Assembly (NCBI RefSeq): GCF_000423085.1
Contig: NZ_AUHH01000002.1
Location: forward strand, 124,001-188,000
DNA from: Granulicoccus phenolivorans DSM 17626 = NBRC 107789 = JCM 15570
GTDB taxonomy: Bacteria; Actinomycetota; Actinomycetes; Propionibacteriales; Propionibacteriaceae
Direction: 5' to 3'
Length of the DNA stretch: 64,000 nucleotides
In this document: in pieces, positions 27,137-34,887 of the stretch
How positions within the stretch are numbered: position 1 is the stretch's first letter
Layout of the letters: the number at the start of each line of letters is the position of its first letter
Program-made: the position numbers and the translations under genes
The notes under the pieces: model-generated
What the model saw: the letters and a program-made list of their open reading frames with translations, nothing else
What the model was told of the DNA's origin: nothing
Database searches by the model: none

Positions 27137-28648
27137 CTACCCGAGCCGGGCGGCGAATTCGTCGGCGGCCCGATCGGGTGCCGCCGCGGCGGCGACGAAT
27201 CCGTCCGGGCGGACCAGGTACAGCAGGTCGGGTGAGAGTCGGCGGTAGCGGTCGGGCGGAAAGCGATGCCGCTCCAGGCCGAGACTGCGCGCGACCCGGT
27301 CGAGGGCGGGAGCCGGGACGCCGTAGCCGTGCACCTGCCAGCTCATCGACTGCAGCGCGGCGAAGTTGTCCCCCGACCAGGGCAGCCGGCGCCCCACCAC
27401 CGGGTCGCGATGGCCCTGCCGCCGGGCCCGCTCCCCCGGGTCGCTCCAGTAGTGGATCCGCAGTTGGCCGAGGTAGCCGTAGATCCGCCCGGTGCCGATC
27501 AGTGCCGGGACCAGGCGTACGGCTGCCGGGCCCAGCCAGGGGACGACCCGGCCGCGGACGAACCCGGCGATCCGGCTCGCGGAGGTGACCCGGGCGAACA
27601 CCTCGTCGGTGGTGCCCACCAGCCGCTGCGCCACCGGTCGGCGTTCGGCCTCGTAGCGGTCGAGTAAGGCCGGGTCGGCGCGACCGGCGCGGACATCGGC
27701 CAGCTTGCAGGCGAGGTTGTGGGCATCCTGGAGTCCGGTGTTCATCCCCTGGCCCCCGACCGGGGAATGCACGTGGGCTGCGTCGCCGATCAGGAACACC
27801 GGGCCCTCGCGGAACCGGTCGGCCAGCCGGTGATGGACCCGGTAGCTGGAGAACCAGTCCGATCGGTCGTACGCCACGGCGAAGTCGGCGGCCAGGCCGG
27901 CGCGGACGGTGGCTTCGAGGCGCCGGTCATCGGGGTCGTCGGCGGCCACCCCGATCAGTCGGTGATGTCCCGGCGCTCCCATCGGGAAGGCGAGCAGGAA
28001 CCGGCTCGGGCTGACCCGCAGGTTCACACTCCCCTCGACCAGGCCGGTGGTGCCCACCGCGTCGACGACGTAGAACCGCAGGGGGTTGGTCGATCCCTCG
28101 AAGGCGAGGCCGAGGTGCTCGCGGATCCACGAGGAGGCCCCGTCCGCGGCGATGCACCACCGGGCCTCGATGCTGCTGGTGCCCTGCGGGGATTCGAGAG
28201 TGGCCCGGACCGGTCGTGGCTGCGGCCCGTCGGTCCGCAGGTCGGTCACTCGGTGCTGCCAGCGCAGGTCGCCGCCGCCGGCGAGATAGGCGTCGCTGAG
28301 GATGCGCTCGTTGCGGGACTGCTCCAGGATGTAGATCCCCGGATACGGGGTGAGGGTGCGGCCGAAGCGGTCGAAGCTGATCGGCGCGAAGGTCCGCGCG
28401 CGGTACCCGGTGACGATGCGCGGGGCCCGATCAGCTTCGGCAAGGACCCGATCGACGAGCCCGAGTTGGTCGTAGATCTCCATCGAGCGGGCCTGCAGGG
28501 CCAGGGCGCGCGACTCCCGGGTGGGCCCGGACTTGGCGTCGACCACCGTCACCTCGACCCCCAGCCGGGCCAGACACACCGCGGCCATCAGGCCGCTGGG
28601 ACCGGCACCGACCACTAGAACGTCGGTGCGCGTTGTCGGCTCACTCAC
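27137..28648 (-). CDS. FAD-dependent aromatic-type monooxygenase
   Basis: A 503-aa class A flavin monooxygenase (PheA/TetX/rifampicin monooxygenase type). FAD-binding GxGxxG is in VLVVGAGPSGLMAAV (about residues 9-23), the DG motif in CIAADGASSWIREHL, and the GD motif in FLIGDAAHVHSPVGGQGMNTG. A thioredoxin-like C-terminal domain, present in some relatives, is not obvious. Last gene of a five-gene operon, 12 bases behind the TPR protein. Substrate unknown; a phenolic compound or an antibiotic are options. Confidence 0.88.
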   Translation of the reverse strand: MSEPTTRTDVLVVGAGPSGLMAAVCLARLGVEVTVVDAKSGPTRESRALALQARSMEIYDQLGLVDRVLAEADRAPRIVTGYRARTFAPISFDRFGRTLTPYPGIYILEQSRNERILSDAYLAGGGDLRWQHRVTDLRTDGPQPRPVRATLESPQGTSSIEARWCIAADGASSWIREHLGLAFEGSTNPLRFYVVDAVGTTGLVEGSVNLRVSPSRFLLAFPMGAPGHHRLIGVAADDPDDRRLEATVRAGLAADFAVAYDRSDWFSSYRVHHRLADRFREGPVFLIGDAAHVHSPVGGQGMNTGLQDAHNLACKLADVRAGRADPALLDRYEAERRPVAQRLVGTTDEVFARVTSASRIAGFVRGRVVPWLGPAAVRLVPALIGTGRIYGYLGQLRIHYWSDPGERARRQGHRDPVVGRRLPWSGDNFAALQSMSWQVHGYGVPAPALDRVARSLGLERHRFPPDRYRRLSPDLLYLVRPDGFVAAAAAPDRAADEFAARLG

Positions 28649-28660
28649 CGTTCCATGGTC

Positions 28661-30487
28661 TCACCGAGTCTCCGCGTGCTCCGGGAGTGGACCGGGCGCC
28701 GAGGTAAGAATCCAGCGCACGGGATGATCCGGATCGGCTCGGTAGCTGCAGCCGAAGCCGGTGTGCACGTGGTCGCGCAGGTGTCGGGCCAGCCAGGGGT
28801 CAGTGTCGGCAATCCGGGCGAGTGCGGCGACCACGGCCTTGCGGACCGCAACCCGGGCCCGTTCGGCGGCCGATCCGGTGACCCGGCGTCGGCCGCCGAG
28901 GCCGGTGCCGTGGCCCAGATAGGTCAGGATCGCCTCGCGCTCCTCCCGCAGATCTTCCCGCTCAGCGAGGTCCGGTTCGGTCTCGAGCCGGGCCAGCCGC
29001 GATTGCAGGAAGTGTCGGCTCTCCTCATCGAGCACTTCCAGGTCGCCCTGCTCCACCAGGGCGCCGGCGAGGGTCTGGGCGGGCACGTCGGCCTCGGGGT
29101 GTTCGAGCAGCGTGTGCAGGTGGGTGAGCCCGCGCATTGCCGGCAGCACGAAGGTCGCGCCCTCCCGCCCGACCAGCCACAGTCCCCCGGGCTGTTGGTG
29201 CAAATGAACTGTGGTCACCCGCGAATCGCCGCCGGCAACACTCTCCCCCGTCTCGGCCGGGAGCTGGCGGAGGAGGCGGTCCCGCCACCACGTCGCCCCG
29301 ATCCGCCGATAGGTCGCCAGGGCCGCCGCTCGATGCCGCTGCGCCGCTGCCGGGTCGCCGAGCAGGGCGTGGGCCCGGGCCAGGGTGTCATCGGTCACGC
29401 CGTGCCACATCACGGCTCCGGCGTTGACCACCGACCGGCCGGCGTAGGGCCCCAGCAGCGCCACGACTGCCTCGACCACCGGACGATCACCGACGAACAG
29501 GGCGCCCTCGAGCAGACACTGCAGGGTCAGCAGCCAGTCCGAGTCCCGGGGCAGCCCGGCGAGTACCTCGGCGCTGAAGGGGCCGATCATCTCCGCGACC
29601 TTGTCCGGTCGTCCGGCGCCGAGCCAGATCAGCGCCGCCTCCGCCTGCACCACCGCCACGCCGAACTCGATGGCGTACGCCTCGAACTCCGGCGCCCGGG
29701 CGGCACAGCCGGCCGGGTCATCGCCGAAGAGGGCGGCATAGCCGGCCATCGAATGCAGCACCGCGAAGCTGTCCGGGATTGCCACCGCTGCCGCCGCGGC
29801 GGTGGCCCGTCGGATCAGGTCGGGTGCGCGGTCGGGGCGCCCGCGCAGCAGTTCCACCGGCAGCCGACGACTGGCGGCAAAGAACTCCGCCCGCACCGAC
29901 TCCGCAGCCAGCCCTTCGATTGCGCCGAGCGCGCGATGCATGGCGGGCAGGTCCAACACCTCCCAGGCCACCGACAGCGCCCACAACTGGGCCTGGAGCC
30001 GGGCGTCGGGATCGGGCAGGTGCGCAGCGGTGTCGCCGAGCCGGACCGCCCAGTCGCGCCGTCGGGCCAGATCGTCCGGGCCCCAGTGCGAGGCGAGGGC
30101 AGCGTCGAGGGCGTCGGCCACCAGTGTCGGATCATCGGTCCGGGCCGCCAGGTCCAGGGCCTCCAGCGCGAACGGGCCGGCCCGCCGCGGTTCGTTGGCG
30201 TACGCCCAGCAGCGACCGAGGGCCGCGGCCAGGCGGGCCCGCAGCGCCGGCTCCTGAACCGACTGATAGACCGCGTGCAGTCGGACCGGGAGCGTCCCGG
30301 GGACCAGGTTGTACTCCTGGCCCCGAGCCAGGCCGAGCACGGCCCGGGCGCGCAGCGGCAGGTCCGCGGCAGCTTCGGCCGCGGCGTACGCCTGCTCGTA
30401 GAGAAGGTGGGCCGCGGCGCCGTCGCCACCGGTCCAGGCCTGCTCCGCGCGGGCCAGCAGCGACTCCGCCGACGGCTCGCCGTTCAT
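28661..30487 (-). CDS. TPR protein resembling the C-terminal part of LuxR/SARP-type regulators
   Basis: A 608-aa mostly helical protein. Residues 1-380 look like TPR-type repeats. The final 170 residues (PGGLWLVGREGATFVLPAMRGL, then LEEREDLREEREAILTYLGHG-like helix and RARVAVRKAVVAALARIADTDPWLARHLR) match the tail found after the AAA-plus and repeat regions of large actinobacterial transcriptional regulators. No ATPase or DNA-binding domain is visible, so it looks like an orphan sensor module. It is fused tightly into the operon (17 bases to the previous gene, 12 to the next). Confidence 0.75.
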   Translation of the reverse strand: MNGEPSAESLLARAEQAWTGGDGAAAHLLYEQAYAAAEAAADLPLRARAVLGLARGQEYNLVPGTLPVRLHAVYQSVQEPALRARLAAALGRCWAYANEPRRAGPFALEALDLAARTDDPTLVADALDAALASHWGPDDLARRRDWAVRLGDTAAHLPDPDARLQAQLWALSVAWEVLDLPAMHRALGAIEGLAAESVRAEFFAASRRLPVELLRGRPDRAPDLIRRATAAAAAVAIPDSFAVLHSMAGYAALFGDDPAGCAARAPEFEAYAIEFGVAVVQAEAALIWLGAGRPDKVAEMIGPFSAEVLAGLPRDSDWLLTLQCLLEGALFVGDRPVVEAVVALLGPYAGRSVVNAGAVMWHGVTDDTLARAHALLGDPAAAQRHRAAALATYRRIGATWWRDRLLRQLPAETGESVAGGDSRVTTVHLHQQPGGLWLVGREGATFVLPAMRGLTHLHTLLEHPEADVPAQTLAGALVEQGDLEVLDEESRHFLQSRLARLETEPDLAEREDLREEREAILTYLGHGTGLGGRRRVTGSAAERARVAVRKAVVAALARIADTDPWLARHLRDHVHTGFGCSYRADPDHPVRWILTSAPGPLPEHAETR

Positions 30488-30503
30488 GCCTCGACAGTAC
30501 CGC

Positions 30504-30932
30504 TCACGGCTTCACCAGGGTCACCTCCCGGGCGTGGCGTTGCTGCTGGACCTCGTCCCAGTCACCGGTGCAATAGACGACGAGTTCGCTGATCGCTCCC
30601 CCGGTGATCCTCGCGTACAGCAGTTCCCGGCAGTACCAGTGCTGGCCACCGTCGGTCCAGCGCTCCTCGAACTGGAGCAGCAGACCGTGCTCGGTGCTCT
30701 CGAGTCGCTCCACCCGGACCGTGCCCGGGTATGGATGATGCCGCTCGCGCAGCCGGTAGGTGCCCTCCTCGCCGGTGGTCTGCAACCGCCACTGCGGGAC
30801 GGTGAGGTCGGTCAGCACCTCGGCGCTGAACAGGCCCGGGGTACGCGCCCCGGTCTCGAACCAGCCGATCAGGGCGTCGGCGAGTTCACCGACTCGGGCC
30901 GTCGTGTCCGTCGGGGACTCGACACCGGTCAT
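30504..30932 (-). CDS. NTF2/SnoaL-like small protein
   Basis: A 142-aa protein starting at the ATG at 30932, which overlaps the cupin gene's stop by four bases (ATGA). The pattern of a helical N-terminus (VGELADALIGWFETG) followed by a curved sheet (QFEERWTDGGQHWYCRELLYARI, ISELVVYCTGDWDE) fits the SnoaL/NTF2 fold used by polyketide cyclases and by carrier or enzyme proteins for small ligands. No catalytic residue can be named. It is translationally coupled to the cupin. Confidence 0.7.
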   Translation of the reverse strand: MTGVESPTDTTARVGELADALIGWFETGARTPGLFSAEVLTDLTVPQWRLQTTGEEGTYRLRERHHPYPGTVRVERLESTEHGLLLQFEERWTDGGQHWYCRELLYARITGGAISELVVYCTGDWDEVQQQRHAREVTLVKP

Positions 30933-31330
30933 GACCGAGCCCCGGTTTCGGCGACGTCCGGGTCCGGCTCCTCGAGGTGTCCACCGATGACCGCCATCAC
31001 CTGCTGCAGGTCGGCGGTGCGGCTGAACTCCACGATCGAGGTGCCGGCCGCGATCAACGGAAGGTGTCCCGGCGGGGCCACATAGGCATCGCCGGCCACG
31101 TAGGTCTCCGCATGGTCGGGCCACCGGAACGTGATCTGTCCGGCGGTGACGTAACCGAGGTGTTCGCAGACGCACGCGTCGCCGGGCAAACCGACGAAAT
31201 AGGGCGCGGGGTTCACGTCCTCGGGGTAGGTCTCGAAGGCGACGGTGTAATCGGCGAGTTCGGCGTACCGGCCCTCGATGATGGGCAGGTCAATCCCGAC
31301 CGGGGTGGTCGAGCGGGCTGCACTGGGCAT
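30929..31330 (-). CDS. Cupin domain protein
   Basis: A 133-aa single-domain cupin. The start at 31330 was chosen for its perfect ribosome site (AAGGAGGAAATC before the ATG); the earlier in-frame start at 31363 lacks one. Cupin-like strands are LGYVTAGQITFRWPDHAETYVAGDAYVAPPGH, split here by the motif-1 glycine-aspartate turn; the metal-binding His set is only partly present. It overlaps the NTF2-like gene and lies 29 bases behind the membrane protein gene. Role unknown. Confidence 0.75.
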   Translation of the reverse strand: MPSAARSTTPVGIDLPIIEGRYAELADYTVAFETYPEDVNPAPYFVGLPGDACVCEHLGYVTAGQITFRWPDHAETYVAGDAYVAPPGHLPLIAAGTSIVEFSRTADLQQVMAVIGGHLEEPDPDVAETGARS

Positions 31331-31359
31331 GATTTCCTCCTTGATGGATGAGCAGATGC

Positions 31360-32391
31360 TCACCCTGAAGGCGTGAGATCCGGCGTCACGGTGTGACTGC
31401 GGCCGGTGGGGACCTTCGGCAGGGTCAGCTCGAGGATCAGGAAGATCCCGGTGACCGCGATCACGGTGCCGACGATGGTCTGGGTGAGGTCGATGAACGG
31501 GACCAGCCCGCGGTCGAGGTCACCGCCCAGCCCGGCCACCGCGACCAGCAGCAGCACCAAGGGGTACAGGCCGGTGCCGAACACCGCGCCCCCGCCGATC
31601 CAGGCGAGGGCAAGCGGGATCCAGGTACGCACCTGCCGTCGACGTTGCACCAGCAACACCATGCCGACCGCGGCTGCCACCACGAACAGGGCAGTACCCG
31701 CGTCGGCCACCTGATCGGCGATCCCCCGACTGCGCACCAGGTGTTCCGACAGCCCCGCGGTCGAACCCAACGCCCAGGGCAGTCGGGCCGCGAACACCAC
31801 GGTCAGCAGGACCAGAATCACCCCCAGCAGGAACACGTACGCCGGCTGGTACGGGCCTACCGGATGATCGGCGAGCCGACCGCTCAGTACCCCGGGCCAG
31901 CGCGCCCGGACGTACAGAATGAAGGAGAGGCCGATGCCCACGGCCTGTGCGCCGAAGCCGAGGTAGACCAGGGGGCCGACCCAGGCCGCGAGGGACCCGT
32001 CGCCGACAGAGGAGGTCCCACTGGCCACCGACCCGGCCACTACCGGCCCGGTGATCACGAAGGGCGCCAGCAGACCGGTTCCCACCCAGGCCGGCGCAAG
32101 AACCAGCCAGGCCGGGGCCCGCAGGCCCCAGGAGTGGGTGAACGCCAGGATGATGAAGGCTGCGATCACCTCCATCGCCATCGTGATCAGGTTGCCGCCC
32201 CGCACCACCGACTGGTCCACCGCCGAGGTTGCGTTGATGCCCACGCTCGACCCGGCGACCCAGGCGAGCTTGACCAGGAAGTAGGGCAGGATCGCGGCGA
32301 TGGCGAGGTAGCCGACGATCAATCGCAGTCGGCCCTGCCGGCGGCGGGTCGGGGTCGCCCGCTGAATGTCTGTTGCCTTGGAATTCGCCAC
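31360..32391 (-). CDS. Multi-pass membrane protein of unknown function
   Basis: A 343-aa protein with about eight predicted membrane helices and a basic N-terminus (RRRQGRLRLIVGYL). No family motif is recognised. It heads the five-gene minus-strand operon that ends with the FAD monooxygenase, 29 bases ahead of the cupin gene. The start at 32391 has a GGAGGAACC ribosome site. It could be a sensor, a channel or an assembly factor; nothing in the sequence decides this. Confidence 0.75.
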   Translation of the reverse strand: MANSKATDIQRATPTRRRQGRLRLIVGYLAIAAILPYFLVKLAWVAGSSVGINATSAVDQSVVRGGNLITMAMEVIAAFIILAFTHSWGLRAPAWLVLAPAWVGTGLLAPFVITGPVVAGSVASGTSSVGDGSLAAWVGPLVYLGFGAQAVGIGLSFILYVRARWPGVLSGRLADHPVGPYQPAYVFLLGVILVLLTVVFAARLPWALGSTAGLSEHLVRSRGIADQVADAGTALFVVAAAVGMVLLVQRRRQVRTWIPLALAWIGGGAVFGTGLYPLVLLLVAVAGLGGDLDRGLVPFIDLTQTIVGTVIAVTGIFLILELTLPKVPTGRSHTVTPDLTPSG

Positions 32392-32625
32392 GGTTCCTCC
32401 GGGACGACGGTGATCCAGGACCTCGCCGCCCGGGCGACCGGACAGCAGAATCTGGCGCCGATCGGCGCCTTGGCAAACATGGCGATCTTCGCGACTGCAG
32501 ACCTGCCTGTTGTCGATTCTAAACCGGCCGGAAAGATTCGGCCAGTGCGATCAGCCGGCGCCCGGCGGGTCGAATATTCCCTGCGGCCGAACCACTCGGT
32601 CGCCTAGAGTTGACCCCAGCACCAT

Positions 32626-32768
32626 GCAGCACAGGGGCGGGCCGGAGACGGTCGGTTACCAATTTGATGGAGAGGTTCCCGGTTCGATTCCGGGTCGGCG
32701 GTCACCGTCGGTAGCTCATGGCAGAGCACTACTGCCGGTCGTCACTACATGACCGCCCCGCTGGCTGC
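32626..32768 (+). ncRNA. Bacterial Y RNA (YrlA-like) with permuted tRNA-like domain
   Basis: The segment folds as a Y RNA. The end stem is GGGGCGG (32634-32640) with CCGCCCC (32753-32759), possibly extended by GCAGC/GCTGC (32626-32630, 32764-32768). A 10-bp helix joins 32647-32656 to 32734-32743. Its tip is a tRNA mimic in permuted order: a T-arm (5-bp stem, loop TTCGATT; 32678-32694), a 7-bp acceptor-like stem closed by a TCA loop (32695-32711), the two linker bases TA, and a D-arm (GCTC-ATGGCA-GAGC; 32714-32727). Y RNAs bind Ro60, whose gene follows. The stem ends are approximate. Confidence 0.85.
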
Positions 32769-32780
32769 GCCCTCACCGCG

Positions 32781-32852
32781 GGCGGGTGCGAGCCGGATGC
32801 GATCGGTTAACTCTGCCAACTTTCGGTCGCAGCACACACGTTCGCACCCGCC
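32781..32852 (+). promoter_or_regulatory. Large hairpin in the Ro60 leader
   Basis: Between the Y RNA and the Ro60 start, 11-base arms GGCGGGTGCGA (32781-32791) and TCGCACCCGCC (32842-32852) are exact complements. Inside, GCGATCG (32799-32805) pairs with CGGTCGC (32824-32830) using one G-U pair. It could end the Y RNA transcript, be part of the Ro60 mRNA leader, or be a second small RNA. Confidence 0.5.
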
Positions 32853-32883
32853 TTCGGCCCCCCGAGCACAGAGAGGAACCGAC

Positions 32884-34473
32884 GTGGACAGCTACACCCT
32901 TTTCAACCTTCGGCAGACCCCTCAGCTGCTGCCGGCCTCGCCCAAGCAGGTCCGTAACGCCGCGGGTGGGTACACCTTCCGCGTCGATGATGCGGCCCGG
33001 CTGCGCCGGTTCCTGACGCTCGGTTCGGAGGGTGGCACCTACTACACCCGTGATGTGGAACTGACCCGCGACAACGCGGCGGTGCTGTTCCGTCTCGCCG
33101 AGACCGATCACCGGACCCTGGTGGACCAGATCGTCGAGGTCTCCGAGGGTGGCCTGGCGCCGCGGCAGAATCCGGCGATCTTCGCGCTGGCGGTGGCCGC
33201 CGCCCATGGTGATGCCGACGCGCGGGCGTACGCCCTGTCGGTGCTGCCGCGGGTGTGCCGGACCGGAACCCACCTGTTCCTGTTCGCGCGCTACATCGAG
33301 CAGTTCCGTGGCTGGGGCCGTGGGCTGCGTCGCGCGGTGGCCGCGTGGTACACCGAGCGGGACGCCGCCGCGTTGGCGTACCAGGCGGCGAAGTACCGGC
33401 AGCGCGAGGGCTGGTCGCACCGCGATCTGCTCCGCCTGAGTCACCCGCAGGCGGTTTCCCCGGCCACGCGGGCGGTGTTCGACTGGATCTGCCACGAGAC
33501 GGTCGGGGCGGACACTCCGGCCCTGATCGGGGCGTTCGTTCGGACCCAGGAGCCGGGTGCGGATGTGCCCGCCCTCGTCGGTGAGTCGGGTCTGTCGTGG
33601 GAGATGCTGCCGGACTCTGCGCTGGCTGATCCGGCGGTGTGGGAGGCGTTGCTCGATCGTGGGATGCCGCAGACGGCGTTGCTGCGTCAACTGCCGCGGT
33701 TGACCCGGTTGGGTCTGCTGCCCGCGCTCGGCGGGCGGACCGCGGAGGTCGCGGCCCGGTTGGCCGATTCCGACCGGTTGCGGTCGGCGCGGGTCCACCC
33801 GGTGAATGTGCTGATCGCCCAGCGGACGTACGCCTCGGGGGCCTCGCTGCGCGGGGAGTCCACCTGGCGGCCGACCCGGCAGATCGTGGACGCGCTGGAT
33901 GCGGCGTTCTATGCCGCGTTCGGGGCGGTCGAGCCGGCCGGGAAGCGGACGATGCTGGCGCTGGACGTGTCGGGTTCGATGACGCAGCAGGTCTCCGGTC
34001 TGCCGCTGTCGTGCCGGGAGGCCTCGGCGGCGCTGGCCCTGGTCCAGGTGGCGACCGAGCCGCAGTGCGACGTGGTCGGGTTCACCGCCCAGGGCTCGTT
34101 TCGGGAGTCCGGACTGCAGCGCTTGACGATCAGCCCGCGGCAGCGGCTGGCGGATGCGGTCCGGGCGGTGTCGGACCTGCCGTTCGGGGCGACCGACTGT
34201 GCCCTCCCCGTCCAGGAGGCGCTGGCGTCGCGGACCCCGGTGGACACGTTCGTGGTCTACACCGACAACGAGACGTGGGCCGGGCGTACGCATCCGCACC
34301 AGGCGCTGCGGGAGTACCGGGAGAAGATGGGCATCGATGCGCGGATGATCGTGGTCGGAATGACCGCGACGCAGTGCTCGATCGCCGATCCGGATGATCC
34401 GGGAATGCTGGATGTGGCGGGCTTCGATGCCGGCGTACCGTCGCTGATCTCGTCGTTCTCCCGCGGCCTGTGA
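32884..34473 (+). CDS. rsr: Ro60-like RNA-binding protein (TROVE and VWA domains)
   Basis: A 529-aa ring-shaped RNA-binding protein, the bacterial homologue of the Ro60 autoantigen. The TROVE domain of HEAT-like helices covers about residues 1-330 (for example EQFRGWGRGLRRAVAAWY and KYRQREGWSHRDLLRLSHP), followed by a von Willebrand A domain with an intact MIDAS DVSGS (361-365). I place the start at the GTG at 32884, after GAGAGGA. The earlier ATG at 32749 lies inside the Y RNA stem and the added residues are not TROVE-like. Ro60 binds Y RNA and misfolded RNA, and in Deinococcus works with PNPase and in rRNA maturation under stress. No RtcB or PNPase gene is adjacent. Confidence 0.95.
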   Translation: MDSYTLFNLRQTPQLLPASPKQVRNAAGGYTFRVDDAARLRRFLTLGSEGGTYYTRDVELTRDNAAVLFRLAETDHRTLVDQIVEVSEGGLAPRQNPAIFALAVAAAHGDADARAYALSVLPRVCRTGTHLFLFARYIEQFRGWGRGLRRAVAAWYTERDAAALAYQAAKYRQREGWSHRDLLRLSHPQAVSPATRAVFDWICHETVGADTPALIGAFVRTQEPGADVPALVGESGLSWEMLPDSALADPAVWEALLDRGMPQTALLRQLPRLTRLGLLPALGGRTAEVAARLADSDRLRSARVHPVNVLIAQRTYASGASLRGESTWRPTRQIVDALDAAFYAAFGAVEPAGKRTMLALDVSGSMTQQVSGLPLSCREASAALALVQVATEPQCDVVGFTAQGSFRESGLQRLTISPRQRLADAVRAVSDLPFGATDCALPVQEALASRTPVDTFVVYTDNETWAGRTHPHQALREYREKMGIDARMIVVGMTATQCSIADPDDPGMLDVAGFDAGVPSLISSFSRGL

Positions 34474-34483
34474 CGCTGTCCGG

Positions 34484-34514
34484 GTGCCCTCCCGCCCTCG
34501 CGGCGGGAGGGCAC
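34484..34514. terminator. Bidirectional hairpin between convergent genes
   Basis: A perfect 13-bp stem GTGCCCTCCCGCC with GGCGGGAGGGCAC around a five-base loop lies between the ends of the Ro60 gene and the convergent small gene at 34522. No T run on either strand. Confidence 0.65.
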
Positions 34515-34521
34515 TACGGGC

Positions 34522-34797
34522 TCAGCGAACGAGATCGAAGGTCTCGATGAACTGCGGGCGATCAGCGTCGGTGATGAGATGTGCCATGCCGACTTCGGCG
34601 AAGCCTGCCTGCAGCGGGCCGGCCTCGAAGGACCGGGCATCCTCACTGCTCTCCCACACATCAACGATCTGGATCCGGCCGTCGGGCATTTCGCCGGCGG
34701 CATGGACGATCAAACCGGCAGGCCGGGGATCCAGACTGACCGGCACCGAGTCGTAAACCGTCCGGGAAGGGACGTACGAAACCAGCACAACTGCCAT
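34522..34797 (-). CDS. Small conserved-looking protein, function unknown
   Basis: A 91-aa protein from the ATG at 34797 (a GTG at 34806 is possible). The pattern of strand-helix-strand with IQIVDVWESSEDARSFEAGPL and FIETFDLV resembles small ferredoxin-like dimeric alpha/beta barrel proteins such as antibiotic-biosynthesis monooxygenases, which is a weak resemblance. It is divergent from the TetR gene, with the perfect palindrome at 34822-34846 between them, so it is the natural target of that regulator. Confidence 0.65.
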   Translation of the reverse strand: MAVVLVSYVPSRTVYDSVPVSLDPRPAGLIVHAAGEMPDGRIQIVDVWESSEDARSFEAGPLQAGFAEVGMAHLITDADRPQFIETFDLVR

Positions 34798-34821
34798 GGG
34801 ACTCACCTGATTCTGGAGAGA

Positions 34822-34846
34822 CTCACTAGAGATTGTCTCTAGTGAG
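34822..34846. promoter_or_regulatory. Perfect palindromic operator between tetR and the small gene
   Basis: Eleven-base arms CTCACTAGAGA and TCTCTAGTGAG are exact complements with a TTG spacer. The site lies 25 bases upstream of the minus-strand gene and 42 bases upstream of the TetR gene, so one repressor dimer pair could silence both. Confidence 0.8.
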
Positions 34847-34887
34847 CGTTACCATCATTCTGCGACTGTGGAAAGAGGTGCGTCAAG

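Noticed and set aside
32678-32727. Possible ordinary tRNA gene fragments before Ro60
   Set aside because: T-arm and D-arm are real but in reversed order with a closed acceptor stem, which fits a Y RNA tRNA mimic and not a tRNA gene.
32749-32883. N-terminal extension of Ro60 from the ATG at 32749
   Set aside because: It overlaps the Y RNA stem and a leader hairpin, and the residues are not TROVE-like; the GTG at 32884 has a ribosome site and fits the family.
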